Shown: positions 15,347 through 25,083, counted from the first letter of the stretch. The stretch is DNA of 49,304 bases from a virus (IMGVR_UViG_3300037245_002005:1-49304); one strand, 5' to 3'. Translations and numbers: made by a program. The notes: a model not told the origin generated them from the letters alone.

Positions 15347-17292
15347 TGCCTACTTATAATGTAAACACTGCATTTAATGGTGTTGATAAAGTTTCTCCTG
15401 CATTTATTAGAATGGGTAAATCTGCCGGACGTTTTCAGAAACGTGCTAGTGCTGCTTTTGGCCGTGTTAAAAAAGACAGTCTTGGTATGGGTGGTATCAT
15501 CGGTGGTAATCTTGTTGCTGGTGGCATAACAAAAGGTCTTGGTTTATTAACTACTGGTGTTAGGTCGGTAGTAACAGAATTTGTTCAATTTGATGATGCA
15601 ATCACTGCAGCATCAGCAAAGTTTAAAAATCTTACCCCTGAAACATTAGAAAAATTAAAAATGACTGCACGTGATGTTGGTGCAACTACAAAATTCAGCG
15701 CAACAGAAGCGGGTCAAGGTCTTGACTTTCTTGCAATGGCAGGCTTTAATGCGCAACAATCAATGGCTGTTTTAGCACCAACGGCTGCCCTTGCTACCGT
15801 TGCAAATGTTGACATGGCAAGATCTACAGATATAGCATCTGATTCGTTAGGTGCTTTTGGTTTAATGACTGAAGACTCTGTTTCATTACAGAAAAATTTC
15901 ATAGCTATGAATGATTCAATGGCGGCAACAATGACACGTAGCAACACGGGTATTGAAGACATGTTTGAATCTATTAAAAAAGGTGCGCCTGCTTTTACAG
16001 CAGCTGGTCAAAGCATGAATTCTTTTAATACTTTGGTTGGTATTATGGCAAATTCAGGTGTTAAAGGTTCTGAATCTGGTACAGCTTTAAGAAATGTTAT
16101 GTTGCGTCTAGCATCACCAACAAAAGAATCACAAAAAGTTTTAGATAAATTAGGTGTAACAACACAGGATTCTGCAGGTAATTTTCGTGATATTGTTGAT
16201 ATACTCGGTGATGTCGAAGGTGGTTTAAAAGGTATGGGAACTGCACAAAAAACTGCTGCACTTGCAACTGTTTTTGGTGCTCGATCTGTAACTGGTGTCA
16301 ATATACTTCTTCAGGAAGGAACAAAAAGTATTAGAGCGTTTAGAAAAGGTCTTGATGAATCTGCGGGATCTTCAAAAAACATGGCTGCTGTCATGGAACA
16401 ATCACTTGGTAATAAGCTTTTATCATTAAAATCTGCAGCTATTGAACTTGGTTTTAAATTTATGTCAGCATTTGAAGGTGATATGAAAGGTGGTATTGAT
16501 ACCGTTATAGAAGCAATTAGAAATTTAAATGTTAAGCCAATTGTGGATGGATTTAAAAGGGCGTTTGATTTATTTGTTAGGTTGTTGCCAGTGATAAAAT
16601 TAATCGCTGCTGCTTTTGTTATTTGGAAGGTGGCTATCATAGCAACTATGCTTTCATTAAAAGCTATGGCATTGATTGGTATGATAGGCCAAATAATGCG
16701 ATTTGTTAGAATTGTTTTTTTGATTGCAAAGGCAAAAGGAGTTTGGACTGCTGCACAATGGCTTCTGAATGTAGCACTAAATGCTAATCCAATTGGTTTA
16801 GCTGTGATTGCAATACTTGCTTTGATTGCTGCTGTTGTTATTATCACCAAGAAATGGAATGAATGGGGTACTATAATTGGCGTTGTTTTAGGTCCAATTG
16901 GCATGGTACTTTTGGTAATTGGTGCTATTGCCAATAATTGGGAAAACATTAAAAAAGCTTTTACTGATGGTGGTTTAATTGCCGGATTAAAAATGATAGG
17001 TATAACTTTACTTGACGTTGTTTTATCTCCATTACAGGCAATATTAAATTTACTTGGTAAAATACCAGGTATGGGTTTTCTCTCTAAAGGTGGCGATGCT
17101 ATAAATAAATTGCGTGCTGATCTTGGTATAAACACAGGTGAAGAAAGTGCACCGAATGCAGCCAAAGAAGAAGGTAAAAGAACTTTACAAGGTGAAGGAA
17201 AAATTACTGTTAGTGCTGAACCTGGATCAAAAGTTACTGGTATTGATAGCGGTATTCAGGGGGTTGATATGTCCATGGCAGGTGCTAACTAA
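15346..17292 (+). CDS. Tail tape measure protein (TP901 family)
   Basis: Sets tail length. 648 aa. The N-terminal third contains the phage tape-measure core (VRSVVTEFVQFDDAITAASAK region, then TKFSATEAGQGLDFLAMAGF, then SGVKGSESGTALRNVMLRLA). Several hydrophobic segments lie between about residues 415 and 560, as expected for the membrane-channel part. The C-terminal tail is polar with Gly/Ser. Mu's tape measure (gp42) has the same place in order. The start overlaps the chaperone stop and the stop overlaps gpN (TAATG). Confidence 0.92.
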   Translation: MPTYNVNTAFNGVDKVSPAFIRMGKSAGRFQKRASAAFGRVKKDSLGMGGIIGGNLVAGGITKGLGLLTTGVRSVVTEFVQFDDAITAASAKFKNLTPETLEKLKMTARDVGATTKFSATEAGQGLDFLAMAGFNAQQSMAVLAPTAALATVANVDMARSTDIASDSLGAFGLMTEDSVSLQKNFIAMNDSMAATMTRSNTGIEDMFESIKKGAPAFTAAGQSMNSFNTLVGIMANSGVKGSESGTALRNVMLRLASPTKESQKVLDKLGVTTQDSAGNFRDIVDILGDVEGGLKGMGTAQKTAALATVFGARSVTGVNILLQEGTKSIRAFRKGLDESAGSSKNMAAVMEQSLGNKLLSLKSAAIELGFKFMSAFEGDMKGGIDTVIEAIRNLNVKPIVDGFKRAFDLFVRLLPVIKLIAAAFVIWKVAIIATMLSLKAMALIGMIGQIMRFVRIVFLIAKAKGVWTAAQWLLNVALNANPIGLAVIAILALIAAVVIITKKWNEWGTIIGVVLGPIGMVLLVIGAIANNWENIKKAFTDGGLIAGLKMIGITLLDVVLSPLQAILNLLGKIPGMGFLSKGGDAINKLRADLGINTGEESAPNAAKEEGKRTLQGEGKITVSAEPGSKVTGIDSGIQGVDMSMAGAN

Positions 17293-18542
17293 TGAGCTGG
17301 ATTGATAGATTAGTTCCTTTAAAAATGACCTCTCCTGAAAATGATACATTCACACCAAAATGGATTGGTAATGAAAGAAGCAGAGAAAAGAAAGTTGGTA
17401 TTTTTTCATATCCTGATATAGCTGGTAGTATTGTACAGGATCTTGATATTAATGCTACTAAATGGCCGTTGACAATTTATTTTGATGGCAGTGATAATGA
17501 TATTGAATCAGAGCGATTTTTTAAGGCAACAGCTCAAAAGGGTTTATGGTCTGTTGAACATCCAGTAAAAGGAATAATTGACCTTCAATTATTGACAATA
17601 AATGATTCAATTCAACCAGTTACATCTGGAAACGTAACAGCAGCAAATATTGAATTTATTGAACCTGTTTCATCTTCTGTTATACAGTCTGCACTTGAAT
17701 TGCAAAGTTCTGTTGGATCATCTATAATAGATTCAAATGAAAAGACATTAGAACAGTTTGTTGCTAGTGTCGGTACTGCCCGTGGTAAATTACGTGCAGC
17801 GGTTAATAATGCAACAACAAAAGTTAATGCTGCTATCAATAAAATACTTGGTCCAATAGCAAAACTTGATGCAACATTAAATTCAAATTTTAATGCAGTC
17901 AGTAGAGCAATAGACACCACTATTACAAATGTCATACTTGCACCGGATGTTTTAGCTGGTCAAATACAAAGTTTAGTTCAGCTACCAGGAAATATTATTA
18001 CTTCTACTGAAGAAAAAATTACTGCATATGGTAATTTGATAAATGAAGTATATAAAGTTTCTGGTGATACTAAAGAAACGTTTGCTGTTAAAGATTTGGT
18101 TTTAACGTCTGCAAATGCAGCGCTTGCAGACGTTGCAGCAAATACAGATGCAAAAACAAGAACTGAAATTGTAAGTCAAATCGAAAACATTAGTGGTTTA
18201 TTTGATGGTATAGTTAATCAACTTGATAATGATCAAGATTTGGTAAACACTGATAAAATAGAGGATCAATATATTTCACAGGAATCTAGTTTTCCACAAA
18301 ACTTACTTGTAACATCATTGGCAGTAAATTTTCTATTGAATGCTTCTTTTGATTTATCTATTGAAAAACGATTTACATTGAAAGAATATAAGTTACCAAT
18401 TTTAATATGTGTTGAAGAGTATGGCACATATACTGAAGATCTTCTTGATTTTTTCTATTCAACAAATAAAATTAGCGGGCTTGATCATTTACTGCTTTCA
18501 CCTGGCTTTGAAGTAGTTGTTTATCCCGGTGTGGTATTATGA
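17292..18542 (+). CDS. Baseplate hub / DNA circularisation protein N-like
   Basis: 416 aa. Residues 1-100 match the N-terminal domain of Mu gpN-type proteins (SWIDRLVPLKM, then NERSREKKVGIFSYPDIAGS, then WPLTIYFDGSDNDIESE). The rest is mostly helical. In Mu, gpN follows the tape measure and belongs to the baseplate hub; the old family name refers to circularisation of Mu-like DNA. It overlaps the next gene by 4 bases (ATGA). Confidence 0.85.
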   Translation: MSWIDRLVPLKMTSPENDTFTPKWIGNERSREKKVGIFSYPDIAGSIVQDLDINATKWPLTIYFDGSDNDIESERFFKATAQKGLWSVEHPVKGIIDLQLLTINDSIQPVTSGNVTAANIEFIEPVSSSVIQSALELQSSVGSSIIDSNEKTLEQFVASVGTARGKLRAAVNNATTKVNAAINKILGPIAKLDATLNSNFNAVSRAIDTTITNVILAPDVLAGQIQSLVQLPGNIITSTEEKITAYGNLINEVYKVSGDTKETFAVKDLVLTSANAALADVAANTDAKTRTEIVSQIENISGLFDGIVNQLDNDQDLVNTDKIEDQYISQESSFPQNLLVTSLAVNFLLNASFDLSIEKRFTLKEYKLPILICVEEYGTYTEDLLDFFYSTNKISGLDHLLLSPGFEVVVYPGVVL

Positions 18543-19798
18543 AACCAGTACCAGGAAAACAATATACTGCTCAATCTGGTGATGAACTAAATAAAATTGC
18601 TGGTATCGCTTATGGTATACCGAGTAAATGGCCTGTAATATGGAATGCAAACAGCACTGTTTTAAAAAGTGATGATCCTGATTTAATTTACCCTGGTGAA
18701 AAAATATATATTCCTGTTTTAAATGAACTTCAAGAAACTGAAAACCATAAAATTGAAAAGATACTTGAAAAAGAAGGTGCTGATTCGTTTAAGTTAATAA
18801 TAAACGATATCGTTTTACCTGTTCAGGCTGCAACTATAACAAGAACAATGGATACTGCTGCAGATGGATTTACAGCTTCGATTGGTTGGAATCCTGGTGA
18901 AGATGAACGGCTTGATGCTGCAACAAAACCTTATGGATATCAAAAAGCATCTTGTTATATTGCCGGGAAACTAAAGTTAAATGGTTTTTTATATGGAGTT
19001 ACACCAACACTTGAATCTGATAAACGTGGCAAAAATTTAGAGGGTTGGAGTAAGACAGCAGACATTATTGATTCGTCAATAAAACCACCTTATGAAGTGA
19101 ACAATACAACATTGAAACAACGGGCACTTGATCTTGTTGCAGGTTTTGGAATTGGTATAAAATGGGAAATTGACGATGATTTGAAGTTCAGCAAAATGAC
19201 TGCATCACCTGGTGATAAAATTTTTGCACATCTTCTGAAATATGCAAAACAAAAAGGTGTGTTGATATCGTCTGATATTTTTGGTGATCTTCATTTTTTA
19301 CGTGCTAATGTAAAGGGTCAAAGTGTAGGCACTATTGAAGAAGGAAAACAGCAAGGGTTTTTGACGTATTCTGCAAAGTTTGATAGTCGAAAAAGATTTA
19401 ATACATATCGTGCTATTGGACAAAGTCCAAAATCAGGTAATAAAGTTGAAGTTGCAAAAGATGATAAAGTTCCAAAATCAAGAATGGTTACCTTTAAAAA
19501 TCCTGATGCAACTGAAGGTGATTTAAAATCTGCAGCGGAATGGATGCGTTCAAGTAGTTTATCAGAAGCATTGACTCTACCATTTAAAAGCACATCTTGG
19601 TTTTCTCCTAATGGTGAATTATGGGAAGAGAATACAATTGTAACTGTTAAAAGTAAAACAATTTCTATTCCTGAAGGTTTTAATTTTTTAATTAAAAGAG
19701 TGAAGTATGATTATAATTCTGGTGGTAGGACAACAGAATTAAGTTTGGTCCCACCACAGGTGTATTCAGGCGAACCAATCCCTGATTTTTTCGTGTGA
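18539..19798 (+). CDS. Baseplate hub protein (Mu gpP-like) with N-terminal LysM
   Basis: 419 aa. Residues 8-58 form a LysM domain (YTAQSGDELNKIAGIAYG to YPGEKIYIPVL), suited to binding peptidoglycan near the tail tip. From about residue 70 the protein follows the late-control D/gpP hub pattern (GFTASIGWNPGEDERL, then LKLNGFLYGVTPTLESD). The C-terminal part holds the hub beta domain. The LysM fusion is the odd part: Mu gpP itself is the hub only. It is placed between gpN- and gp45-like genes as in Mu. Confidence 0.85.
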   Translation: MKPVPGKQYTAQSGDELNKIAGIAYGIPSKWPVIWNANSTVLKSDDPDLIYPGEKIYIPVLNELQETENHKIEKILEKEGADSFKLIINDIVLPVQAATITRTMDTAADGFTASIGWNPGEDERLDAATKPYGYQKASCYIAGKLKLNGFLYGVTPTLESDKRGKNLEGWSKTADIIDSSIKPPYEVNNTTLKQRALDLVAGFGIGIKWEIDDDLKFSKMTASPGDKIFAHLLKYAKQKGVLISSDIFGDLHFLRANVKGQSVGTIEEGKQQGFLTYSAKFDSRKRFNTYRAIGQSPKSGNKVEVAKDDKVPKSRMVTFKNPDATEGDLKSAAEWMRSSSLSEALTLPFKSTSWFSPNGELWEENTIVTVKSKTISIPEGFNFLIKRVKYDYNSGGRTTELSLVPPQVYSGEPIPDFFV

Positions 19799-19817
19799 GT
19801 ATGGTATAATATAAAAT

Positions 19818-20339
19818 ATGAAAACATATACTGGAATTGTAACAGGCCAATCTATTGAAAAAAATAGAGATAGTGAAAACAACGTTAGAATGTTACAATT
19901 GGAATTAACTGAACCTGGTGATGTTCAAGGCGCTCAGTTAATGACGTTTTCAGGTGATGATAATTCACCGCCTGAAGGAACAAAAGTTACCATTATAGAA
20001 ATTTCGCCAAGTTATAAAATAGCAGTAGCATCTGAAGATCAAATTGAACCGTCTGTTGCTACTGGTGAAAGGAAGTTATATAGTCAAAAAAATAACGCAA
20101 TTGAAGCTTTTATATATTTAAAAAATGATGGTAAAATTCAATTGAATGGAACTGGTGATAATGCTGTTAGGTTTAAGGCGCTGGAAACTGCTTTTAATGA
20201 ATTACAGGGCAAATGGAATGCGTTTGCTGCTGCTTATGTTCCGGGCGGTCCAACTGTTGTTGGTTTGCCACCATCGGCTGGATCATCAACTGGTGATATA
20301 TCGCTTGCAAAGATTGATGAATTAGAGGTTGCACCATGA
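19818..20339 (+). CDS. Baseplate spike / assembly protein (Mu gp45-like)
   Basis: 173 aa. The N-terminal OB-like barrel (NVRMLQLELTEPGDVQGAQL, SPPEGTKVTIIEISPSYK) is followed by FIYLKNDGKIQLNGTGDNAV, typical of gp45/gpV-type spikes. The C-terminus ends in a Gly/Pro-rich tip region without a visible metal-binding HxH. It would form the membrane-piercing spike under the tube. Order agrees with Mu. Confidence 0.85.
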   Translation: MKTYTGIVTGQSIEKNRDSENNVRMLQLELTEPGDVQGAQLMTFSGDDNSPPEGTKVTIIEISPSYKIAVASEDQIEPSVATGERKLYSQKNNAIEAFIYLKNDGKIQLNGTGDNAVRFKALETAFNELQGKWNAFAAAYVPGGPTVVGLPPSAGSSTGDISLAKIDELEVAP

Positions 20340-20773
20340 AAGATATTTATCAAGGTGATCCAAAAATTTATATTGATAATGATGGTGCTGATTTTAATTT
20401 ACCTGGTAACGGTGGGCAACCTGAAATGGAACAGGGTGTTGAAAATATAGTTGCAATTAGTTTGTTTACAAGAAAAGGTTGGCCTGGTAATTTTTTCTTG
20501 AAAGAAGCAAATAAAAAAATAGGTAGCGATTATGAAGAAGCTACTGAAAAAGCAATTACTGTTAGTAATATAGAGTCATTAAGAAAAATTTCTATAAAAG
20601 CATTGGATGATGATGCACTTGGTGAAGTTGAATCAACTGTAACTGTTCCATCTTCAAATCAATGGAACACAGAATTAGTTGTTCATCCACCGGGACAAGA
20701 TCAGCAAACAATAATTTCAAAAAAAAATGGCCAAAATTGGTTGCTTCAAGCTGAAAAAGGTCAGGGGGCATAA
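20336..20773 (+). CDS. Baseplate wedge protein (Mu gp46-like)
   Basis: 145 aa, with ATGA overlap to the gene before and TAATG to the one after. It contains LFTRKGWPGNFFLKEANKKI and GSDYEEATEK, matching the gp46 pattern of an 'xRRGWWGD'-like turn followed by SxLW/EL. It acts with the gp47-like protein in the baseplate wedge, like gp25-type proteins of other myoviruses. Confidence 0.8.
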   Translation: MKDIYQGDPKIYIDNDGADFNLPGNGGQPEMEQGVENIVAISLFTRKGWPGNFFLKEANKKIGSDYEEATEKAITVSNIESLRKISIKALDDDALGEVESTVTVPSSNQWNTELVVHPPGQDQQTIISKKNGQNWLLQAEKGQGA

Positions 20774-21957
20774 TGTCAGTAGATATACCAAAAACATTAG
20801 ATTTAGTTCTTCGTAATATAGCAATATATGAAGGAAAGCTAAATCAAACAGTTCCGGCAACTGATAAGGCGTTTTATAACGTTTTATCAGTTGTTAATGC
20901 ATTGACTGAAACTGAACTTGTAAGAATGATAATTAGTCTTGCAAAACAGAATTTAGCTTTAACCGCAGATAGGAAAGGTTTGATTTTACTTGGTACTGAG
21001 CAGGGCATTTTACCAAACCCTGCTGAAGCTGCTGTTTTAACTGGAACAATACCTGCAACTACAGGTGCAACCTTGCCAGCAACAGTTAATTTTATTGGTT
21101 TGTCCAATGGTGTTAGATATTTTCCTGATGCTTCTTATACTGAATCTGGCGGTGTAATAACTGTAACCGTAACTGCAGAAAATGTTGGTGCAGTTGGTAA
21201 TCTTGAAGTTGGTGCTGAACTTGAAATTAGTTCACAAATTTCTGGTATTGGTTCGACTTTAACTGTAACTGTTGTTGATAATATTGGTGCAGATGAACAA
21301 GATACTGAAGATTACAGGCGTGATGTTTTAGCAAACCAAAGAGCATTGAAAGGTGGTGGTAATCCTGCAAATTATAGATCCTGGTCAGAAGAAGTAACTG
21401 GTGTTTTAAATGCATTTCCTTATTCCAAATTACCATGGAATGATGGTAATTATCCTGGTGTTCCACCTGAAAGAACAGCTTATATTGAAGCTACGACTGA
21501 TGTTGATGCTGATGGAATACCACCACAGGCATTACTTGATGAAGTGCGTGCAAGCATAACTATAGATCCAGAAACAGGACTTGCCAGACAGCCATTAGGA
21601 ATAACAGATGATACATTGTATGTTGAACCTATTTTTAGAACAACTATTTATGTCGAAATAGTTGGTTTGGTTGTTCCTTCTGCGCAGGAAGCAGATATAA
21701 AAACTAAACTTGGTATTGCTGTTCAAGAATATTTATTAGCAGTAAGGCAATTTATTGTTGGTTTAGATTTTGAAGATGATCAAAATAATACTATTACAAA
21801 AGTTTCTTTTTCTGATTTGGTTCAAGGTGTTATTGAAGATGTTGGTGGTAGTGCAGAAGAAGTTAATTTTGGAACTACTGCAGGTGTGTTTACTTTAACA
21901 ACTAAAACATTAACAGAAGGTGAAACATTTAAATCAGGTGGCATTACATATGCCTAA
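20773..21957 (+). CDS. Baseplate J-like protein (Mu gp47-like)
   Basis: 394 aa wedge component. It contains the J-family features: LILLGTEQGI-like early segment, a beta domain rich in Thr/Val (about 95-175), and DTEDYRRDVLANQRALKGGG followed by YRSWSEEVTGV. The C-terminal helix and strand region (VSFSDLVQGVIEDVGG) is also typical. It links the hub to the fibre-side wedge. Confidence 0.88.
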   Translation: MSVDIPKTLDLVLRNIAIYEGKLNQTVPATDKAFYNVLSVVNALTETELVRMIISLAKQNLALTADRKGLILLGTEQGILPNPAEAAVLTGTIPATTGATLPATVNFIGLSNGVRYFPDASYTESGGVITVTVTAENVGAVGNLEVGAELEISSQISGIGSTLTVTVVDNIGADEQDTEDYRRDVLANQRALKGGGNPANYRSWSEEVTGVLNAFPYSKLPWNDGNYPGVPPERTAYIEATTDVDADGIPPQALLDEVRASITIDPETGLARQPLGITDDTLYVEPIFRTTIYVEIVGLVVPSAQEADIKTKLGIAVQEYLLAVRQFIVGLDFEDDQNNTITKVSFSDLVQGVIEDVGGSAEEVNFGTTAGVFTLTTKTLTEGETFKSGGITYA

Positions 21958-22732
21958 TGAAAAAACATGTGAATTAACTATTAGGGCTGCATTACCAAAA
22001 GGCGCTGCATGGAATCCAAAGGCAGGTGGGAACTATGATAAAACAATAGAAGGATCAGGTGAAATTTTAAAAGAAATTTGTACAGAAGCTGAAAAAGTTG
22101 CTACTGTAAGAGATCCATATAAAACTTTTTTGCTTGATGATTTAGAGCGTGAATTTGGTATTTTAAAAAACGATATATTAACTGATGATGAAAGAAGAAG
22201 TGCAATAGCACAAAAAAAATATAATTCGATTATACAGGGTAATCCAGAACGGCTTCAAGATATTTTGCAGCAAATTGATTCAAGATTAAATGTTTATCAA
22301 AATAGTCCTGCAGTTGATCCTACACCATTTATTGGACAGGGGTTTTTAATAATTGATGCAGGGCGTGGTGATAGTGCTGGTGGTGCAATTCCTGCTGATA
22401 GTTGGCCATTAGTCTTTTTTGTCGGTGGCGCTGTTACCCGTGCAGGTGATGGAAGTATTTTGACAATTGAAGAAGTTGTTCTGCCAATTGAAAAAGAAAA
22501 ACTTGTAACTGATCCAATAATTGGGTTTAAAGGTTCTTTTACATGGTGTGCTTGTGTTTTGGTTGTTGGTGAAAAGGGCTATATTCACGATGCAGTGGGT
22601 AACTTTTTGGTTGATGCTAACGTAAATCAAATTTATTCATTGTTTGAATGGACTGCTGATGATATTTGGGTTGATGATAATGGTGATAATTTCGTTGATG
22701 ATAACGGGAATGATTTTAATTTTTATTATTAG
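21950..22732 (+). CDS. Baseplate/tail protein (Mu gp48-like)
   Basis: 260 aa. The start MPNEKTCEL (ATG 21950) is chosen because it overlaps the preceding stop by 8 bases and follows AGGTGG; an upstream frame extension lies inside gp47. The N-terminal half has the family pattern (LRAALPKGAAW, then LLDDLEREFGILKND, then RRSAIAQKKY). The C-terminus departs from the family: it has an acidic, imperfect repeat DDIWVDDNGDNFVDDNGNDF. It is the last conserved Mu-like tail gene before the fibres. Confidence 0.82.
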   Translation: MPNEKTCELTIRAALPKGAAWNPKAGGNYDKTIEGSGEILKEICTEAEKVATVRDPYKTFLLDDLEREFGILKNDILTDDERRSAIAQKKYNSIIQGNPERLQDILQQIDSRLNVYQNSPAVDPTPFIGQGFLIIDAGRGDSAGGAIPADSWPLVFFVGGAVTRAGDGSILTIEEVVLPIEKEKLVTDPIIGFKGSFTWCACVLVVGEKGYIHDAVGNFLVDANVNQIYSLFEWTADDIWVDDNGDNFVDDNGNDFNFYY

Positions 22733-22743
22733 GAGTAAAAAGA

Positions 22744-23469
22744 ATGAGTGATATAACAGTTTTAGCGTTTCCGGTGATAGCCTATCCGATACAGGAAACA
22801 GATGTATTATATGTAATTCGTGGAACAGGTGCGGATAGAGATACAAAGGCAGAAGCTAGTTCATTTTTAAGACAAACTATTAACGTTGATGCTTTGCCTG
22901 TTACAGTTGATTTATCTACCGCAACAGGCGATGCAACTATTTTTGTTGATGTTACTGGTGTAGGTGTTTTAACTTTATCGAATGAATTGGTAAAAAACAA
23001 GCAATTAAAAATTGTGAACGTTGGAACGTCTAGTTTTAGCGTTGCTGGGAGTTGGGTAGAGCCAAGTGTTGTTGTGGGCGATGTTTTAACTTTATTTTCA
23101 AATGGTACTACTTTGTACAAAGATTTTTCAATAGTTACTGATGGTACACGTTTAAGAAAAAGAGTTATCCTAATTGGTGATTGGGATATGAATGCGACTA
23201 GTTTTTTAAATGTTCCAATAGGAATAACCGGATCTGATATATTTAAAATACGGGAAATTAGTGTTTTAATTATAGACGATTTAGAAAGTAAACTTTATTT
23301 TATAGACGCTGATCCAAATAATGCAGATGTACGTCAGGGGAAAGTTGATAGTGTTGATCAATCCTTTGGCGTTGCACTATCAAGAAAAACAGGCGGTTTT
23401 TTTGATTCAACACTATACGACGCAACATCGTTCAACCGTGGACATATTACAATCACTTACGAGGTATAG
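22744..23469 (+). CDS. Putative tail fibre protein with adaptor-like N-terminus
   Basis: 241 aa. It opens with a short module (IQETDVLYVIRGTGADRDTK, then FLRQTI) of the type 'x-ETD-x-LYV-ss-G-xx-TKK-xx-xxFL' common at the N-termini of phage fibre and appendage proteins. The rest is beta-rich, with a VTVDLSTATGDATIFVDVTG stretch. It has a strong ribosome site AGGAG. Position after gp48 fits a fibre or tip protein. The receptor is unknown. Confidence 0.6.
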   Translation: MSDITVLAFPVIAYPIQETDVLYVIRGTGADRDTKAEASSFLRQTINVDALPVTVDLSTATGDATIFVDVTGVGVLTLSNELVKNKQLKIVNVGTSSFSVAGSWVEPSVVVGDVLTLFSNGTTLYKDFSIVTDGTRLRKRVILIGDWDMNATSFLNVPIGITGSDIFKIREISVLIIDDLESKLYFIDADPNNADVRQGKVDSVDQSFGVALSRKTGGFFDSTLYDATSFNRGHITITYEV

Positions 23470-23472
23470 AAA

Positions 23473-23988
23473 ATGGCAATAGAAATAAAAGATTTAACAG
23501 CAAGAACAACAGGAACGGCAGATGATAACGATCAATTTGCGGCACAGTCAGGAGGTAACCCACTTTTTAAATATACGCTTGGCATATTAAAAAAAATATT
23601 TTCGCAACACAAAAAACCAATTGTATTTTATTTCGATACATTAGACACAACAACATCTAATTTATGGGAAGATAATCACGGATCAAAATATGTTTGGCGT
23701 GGCGATTCAATAAGTGTAAAAACTATCTACATCGCACAGGGTACAGCAGACACAGGCGGAACACAACCAACATTAAATATTAAAGTAAATGGTGTGACTG
23801 TTGTAAACTCCGCTATAATGTCAATGAATGCATCAGATGGTGTTTGGCAGTCTTACACTGTTTCAGCAACAGAAGCGGATACAGTTATAACAGATGGTGA
23901 TACGATCGAATTTGACTATACTGTTGGTACAAATGGTGACAATGAAAAAGTTATGGTTGCAGCAAAAGTTCAGGAGTATTTATCATGA
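23473..23988 (+). CDS. Putative tail appendage protein
   Basis: 171 aa. The N-terminus (EIKDLTARTTGTADDNDQF, then FKYTLGILKKIF) repeats the adaptor logic seen in the gene before: a 'I-x-x-L-x-x-x-T ... D-x-x-x-x-x-x-GN-x-x-x-K' segment. Residues 50-171 look like a single beta-sandwich. It overlaps the next gene by 4 bases. It is likely part of the fibre or tail tip. No enzymatic motif seen. Confidence 0.55.
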   Translation: MAIEIKDLTARTTGTADDNDQFAAQSGGNPLFKYTLGILKKIFSQHKKPIVFYFDTLDTTTSNLWEDNHGSKYVWRGDSISVKTIYIAQGTADTGGTQPTLNIKVNGVTVVNSAIMSMNASDGVWQSYTVSATEADTVITDGDTIEFDYTVGTNGDNEKVMVAAKVQEYLS

Positions 23989-24356
23989 AAAAAATAATTG
24001 TAAATAAGGAAGGCGGTTTCAAAATTGAAACACATCCACGGAGATTCATTGGGAAAGGTCAAATATTTTCAAAAGATACCGATATTCAAAAAGAAGATAT
24101 AAACCCTGTATTGAAAGAAAAATATAAAAATTTAAAGACGATTGACATTATTGAATTTATTGCAAGGCCTGAACCAACGTTCGCACAATTGAAAATGAAA
24201 AAAATAAATATGTTTAGAAATAAAAAGCAAGTTGAAATCAATGAGTTTATTTTATCTCTATATAATGAACAACAGACCTCAAATATTGAAGGTAAAATTT
24301 CAGCATGTGAATCTGCAAAAAATCAAACTGATTTAGATAAAATTCCGGAAAATTAA
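23985..24356 (+). CDS. Hypothetical protein in fibre cluster
   Basis: 123 aa, soluble, Lys/Glu-rich, with a C-terminal helical half (KKQVEINEFILSLYNEQQ). The size and place between fibre-like genes would suit a fibre-assembly chaperone, but no known chaperone motif is visible. It is coupled to both neighbours by short overlap and spacing (ATGA; one base before the next start). Confidence 0.45.
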   Translation: MKKIIVNKEGGFKIETHPRRFIGKGQIFSKDTDIQKEDINPVLKEKYKNLKTIDIIEFIARPEPTFAQLKMKKINMFRNKKQVEINEFILSLYNEQQTSNIEGKISACESAKNQTDLDKIPEN

Positions 24357-24357
24357 A

Positions 24358-25083
24358 ATGTTAGGAACAGTCAATCCTTTTCCGGTTCCTTCGGGTGTTG
24401 CGCCTGAAGTTGGGTTATTGTCGCACTGTACTTGTGAAGATGTAGCTGCTTTAAATACGTGGGCAGTTGGTACTGGGTTTGATGTCAATACTAATCCTGC
24501 ATTTGTCCCAGGGACTAATGGTAATGGTTTAGATTGTGATACGGGGGTGACGTATTCTCACTTAAATACAGATGCAAATATAAATGCTATGTTTGTAGAT
24601 AGCAAATTCACAGTTGAATATGGGATAAAGTATACAGGGTTTACGGTTACTAATGGAGTATCATCAGGAGGGCAAAATTATGCTTTTGACATATCGGATG
24701 GGGTTTTTAGTAATAACGTTTTATGGCACAGACACAACAGTGGAGACGGGGGGACAGGTTTTTATTTTAAAGATAATTCAGGCACTATTATATTTCCCAA
24801 ATTAACAAATTATTCTGTTGCGTTAAATGATACTATAATCTGGAAAATTGTACATGATGCATCGGGTATAGATGGTGGTTCAGACACTTTGAGAATTTAT
24901 GTTAATATAAACGGTGCAGGATATGTATTAAAGTACAATACAATAACTGCTATGGATTTTCATTTCAATACAACCACTACTTCATTAATATATTCTTTAG
25001 GCTCTTCGGTTATTAATTCATCAACTAATAAATTAAACAGTGTTGTTGATGAATTTAAAACATATAATTATGCAAAAATATAG
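24358..25083 (+). CDS. Concanavalin/LamG-like tail protein
   Basis: 241 aa. After a short N-terminus (PVPSGVAPEVGLLSHCTCED) the protein follows a LamG-type jelly roll: GTNGNGLDCDTG, a FTVEYGIKYTGF strand, a GTGFYFKD strand, LRIYVNINGAGYV, and the final VDEFKTYNYAKI typical of the last strand of such folds. These domains bind sugars, so it may contact surface polysaccharide of the host. Confidence 0.65.
   Translation: MLGTVNPFPVPSGVAPEVGLLSHCTCEDVAALNTWAVGTGFDVNTNPAFVPGTNGNGLDCDTGVTYSHLNTDANINAMFVDSKFTVEYGIKYTGFTVTNGVSSGGQNYAFDISDGVFSNNVLWHRHNSGDGGTGFYFKDNSGTIIFPKLTNYSVALNDTIIWKIVHDASGIDGGSDTLRIYVNINGAGYVLKYNTITAMDFHFNTTTTSLIYSLGSSVINSSTNKLNSVVDEFKTYNYAKI

Noticed and set aside
16311-17165. 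Long (284-codon) minus-strand open frame opposite the tape measure gene
   Set aside because: Lies entirely antisense to a well-supported gene, has no ribosome site and its sequence is the typical Ile/Pro/Ala-rich mirror of tape-measure codons.
19805-19810. TATAAT just before the gp45-like gene
   Set aside because: No acceptable -35 sequence at 16-18 bases upstream; likely chance in AT-rich DNA.
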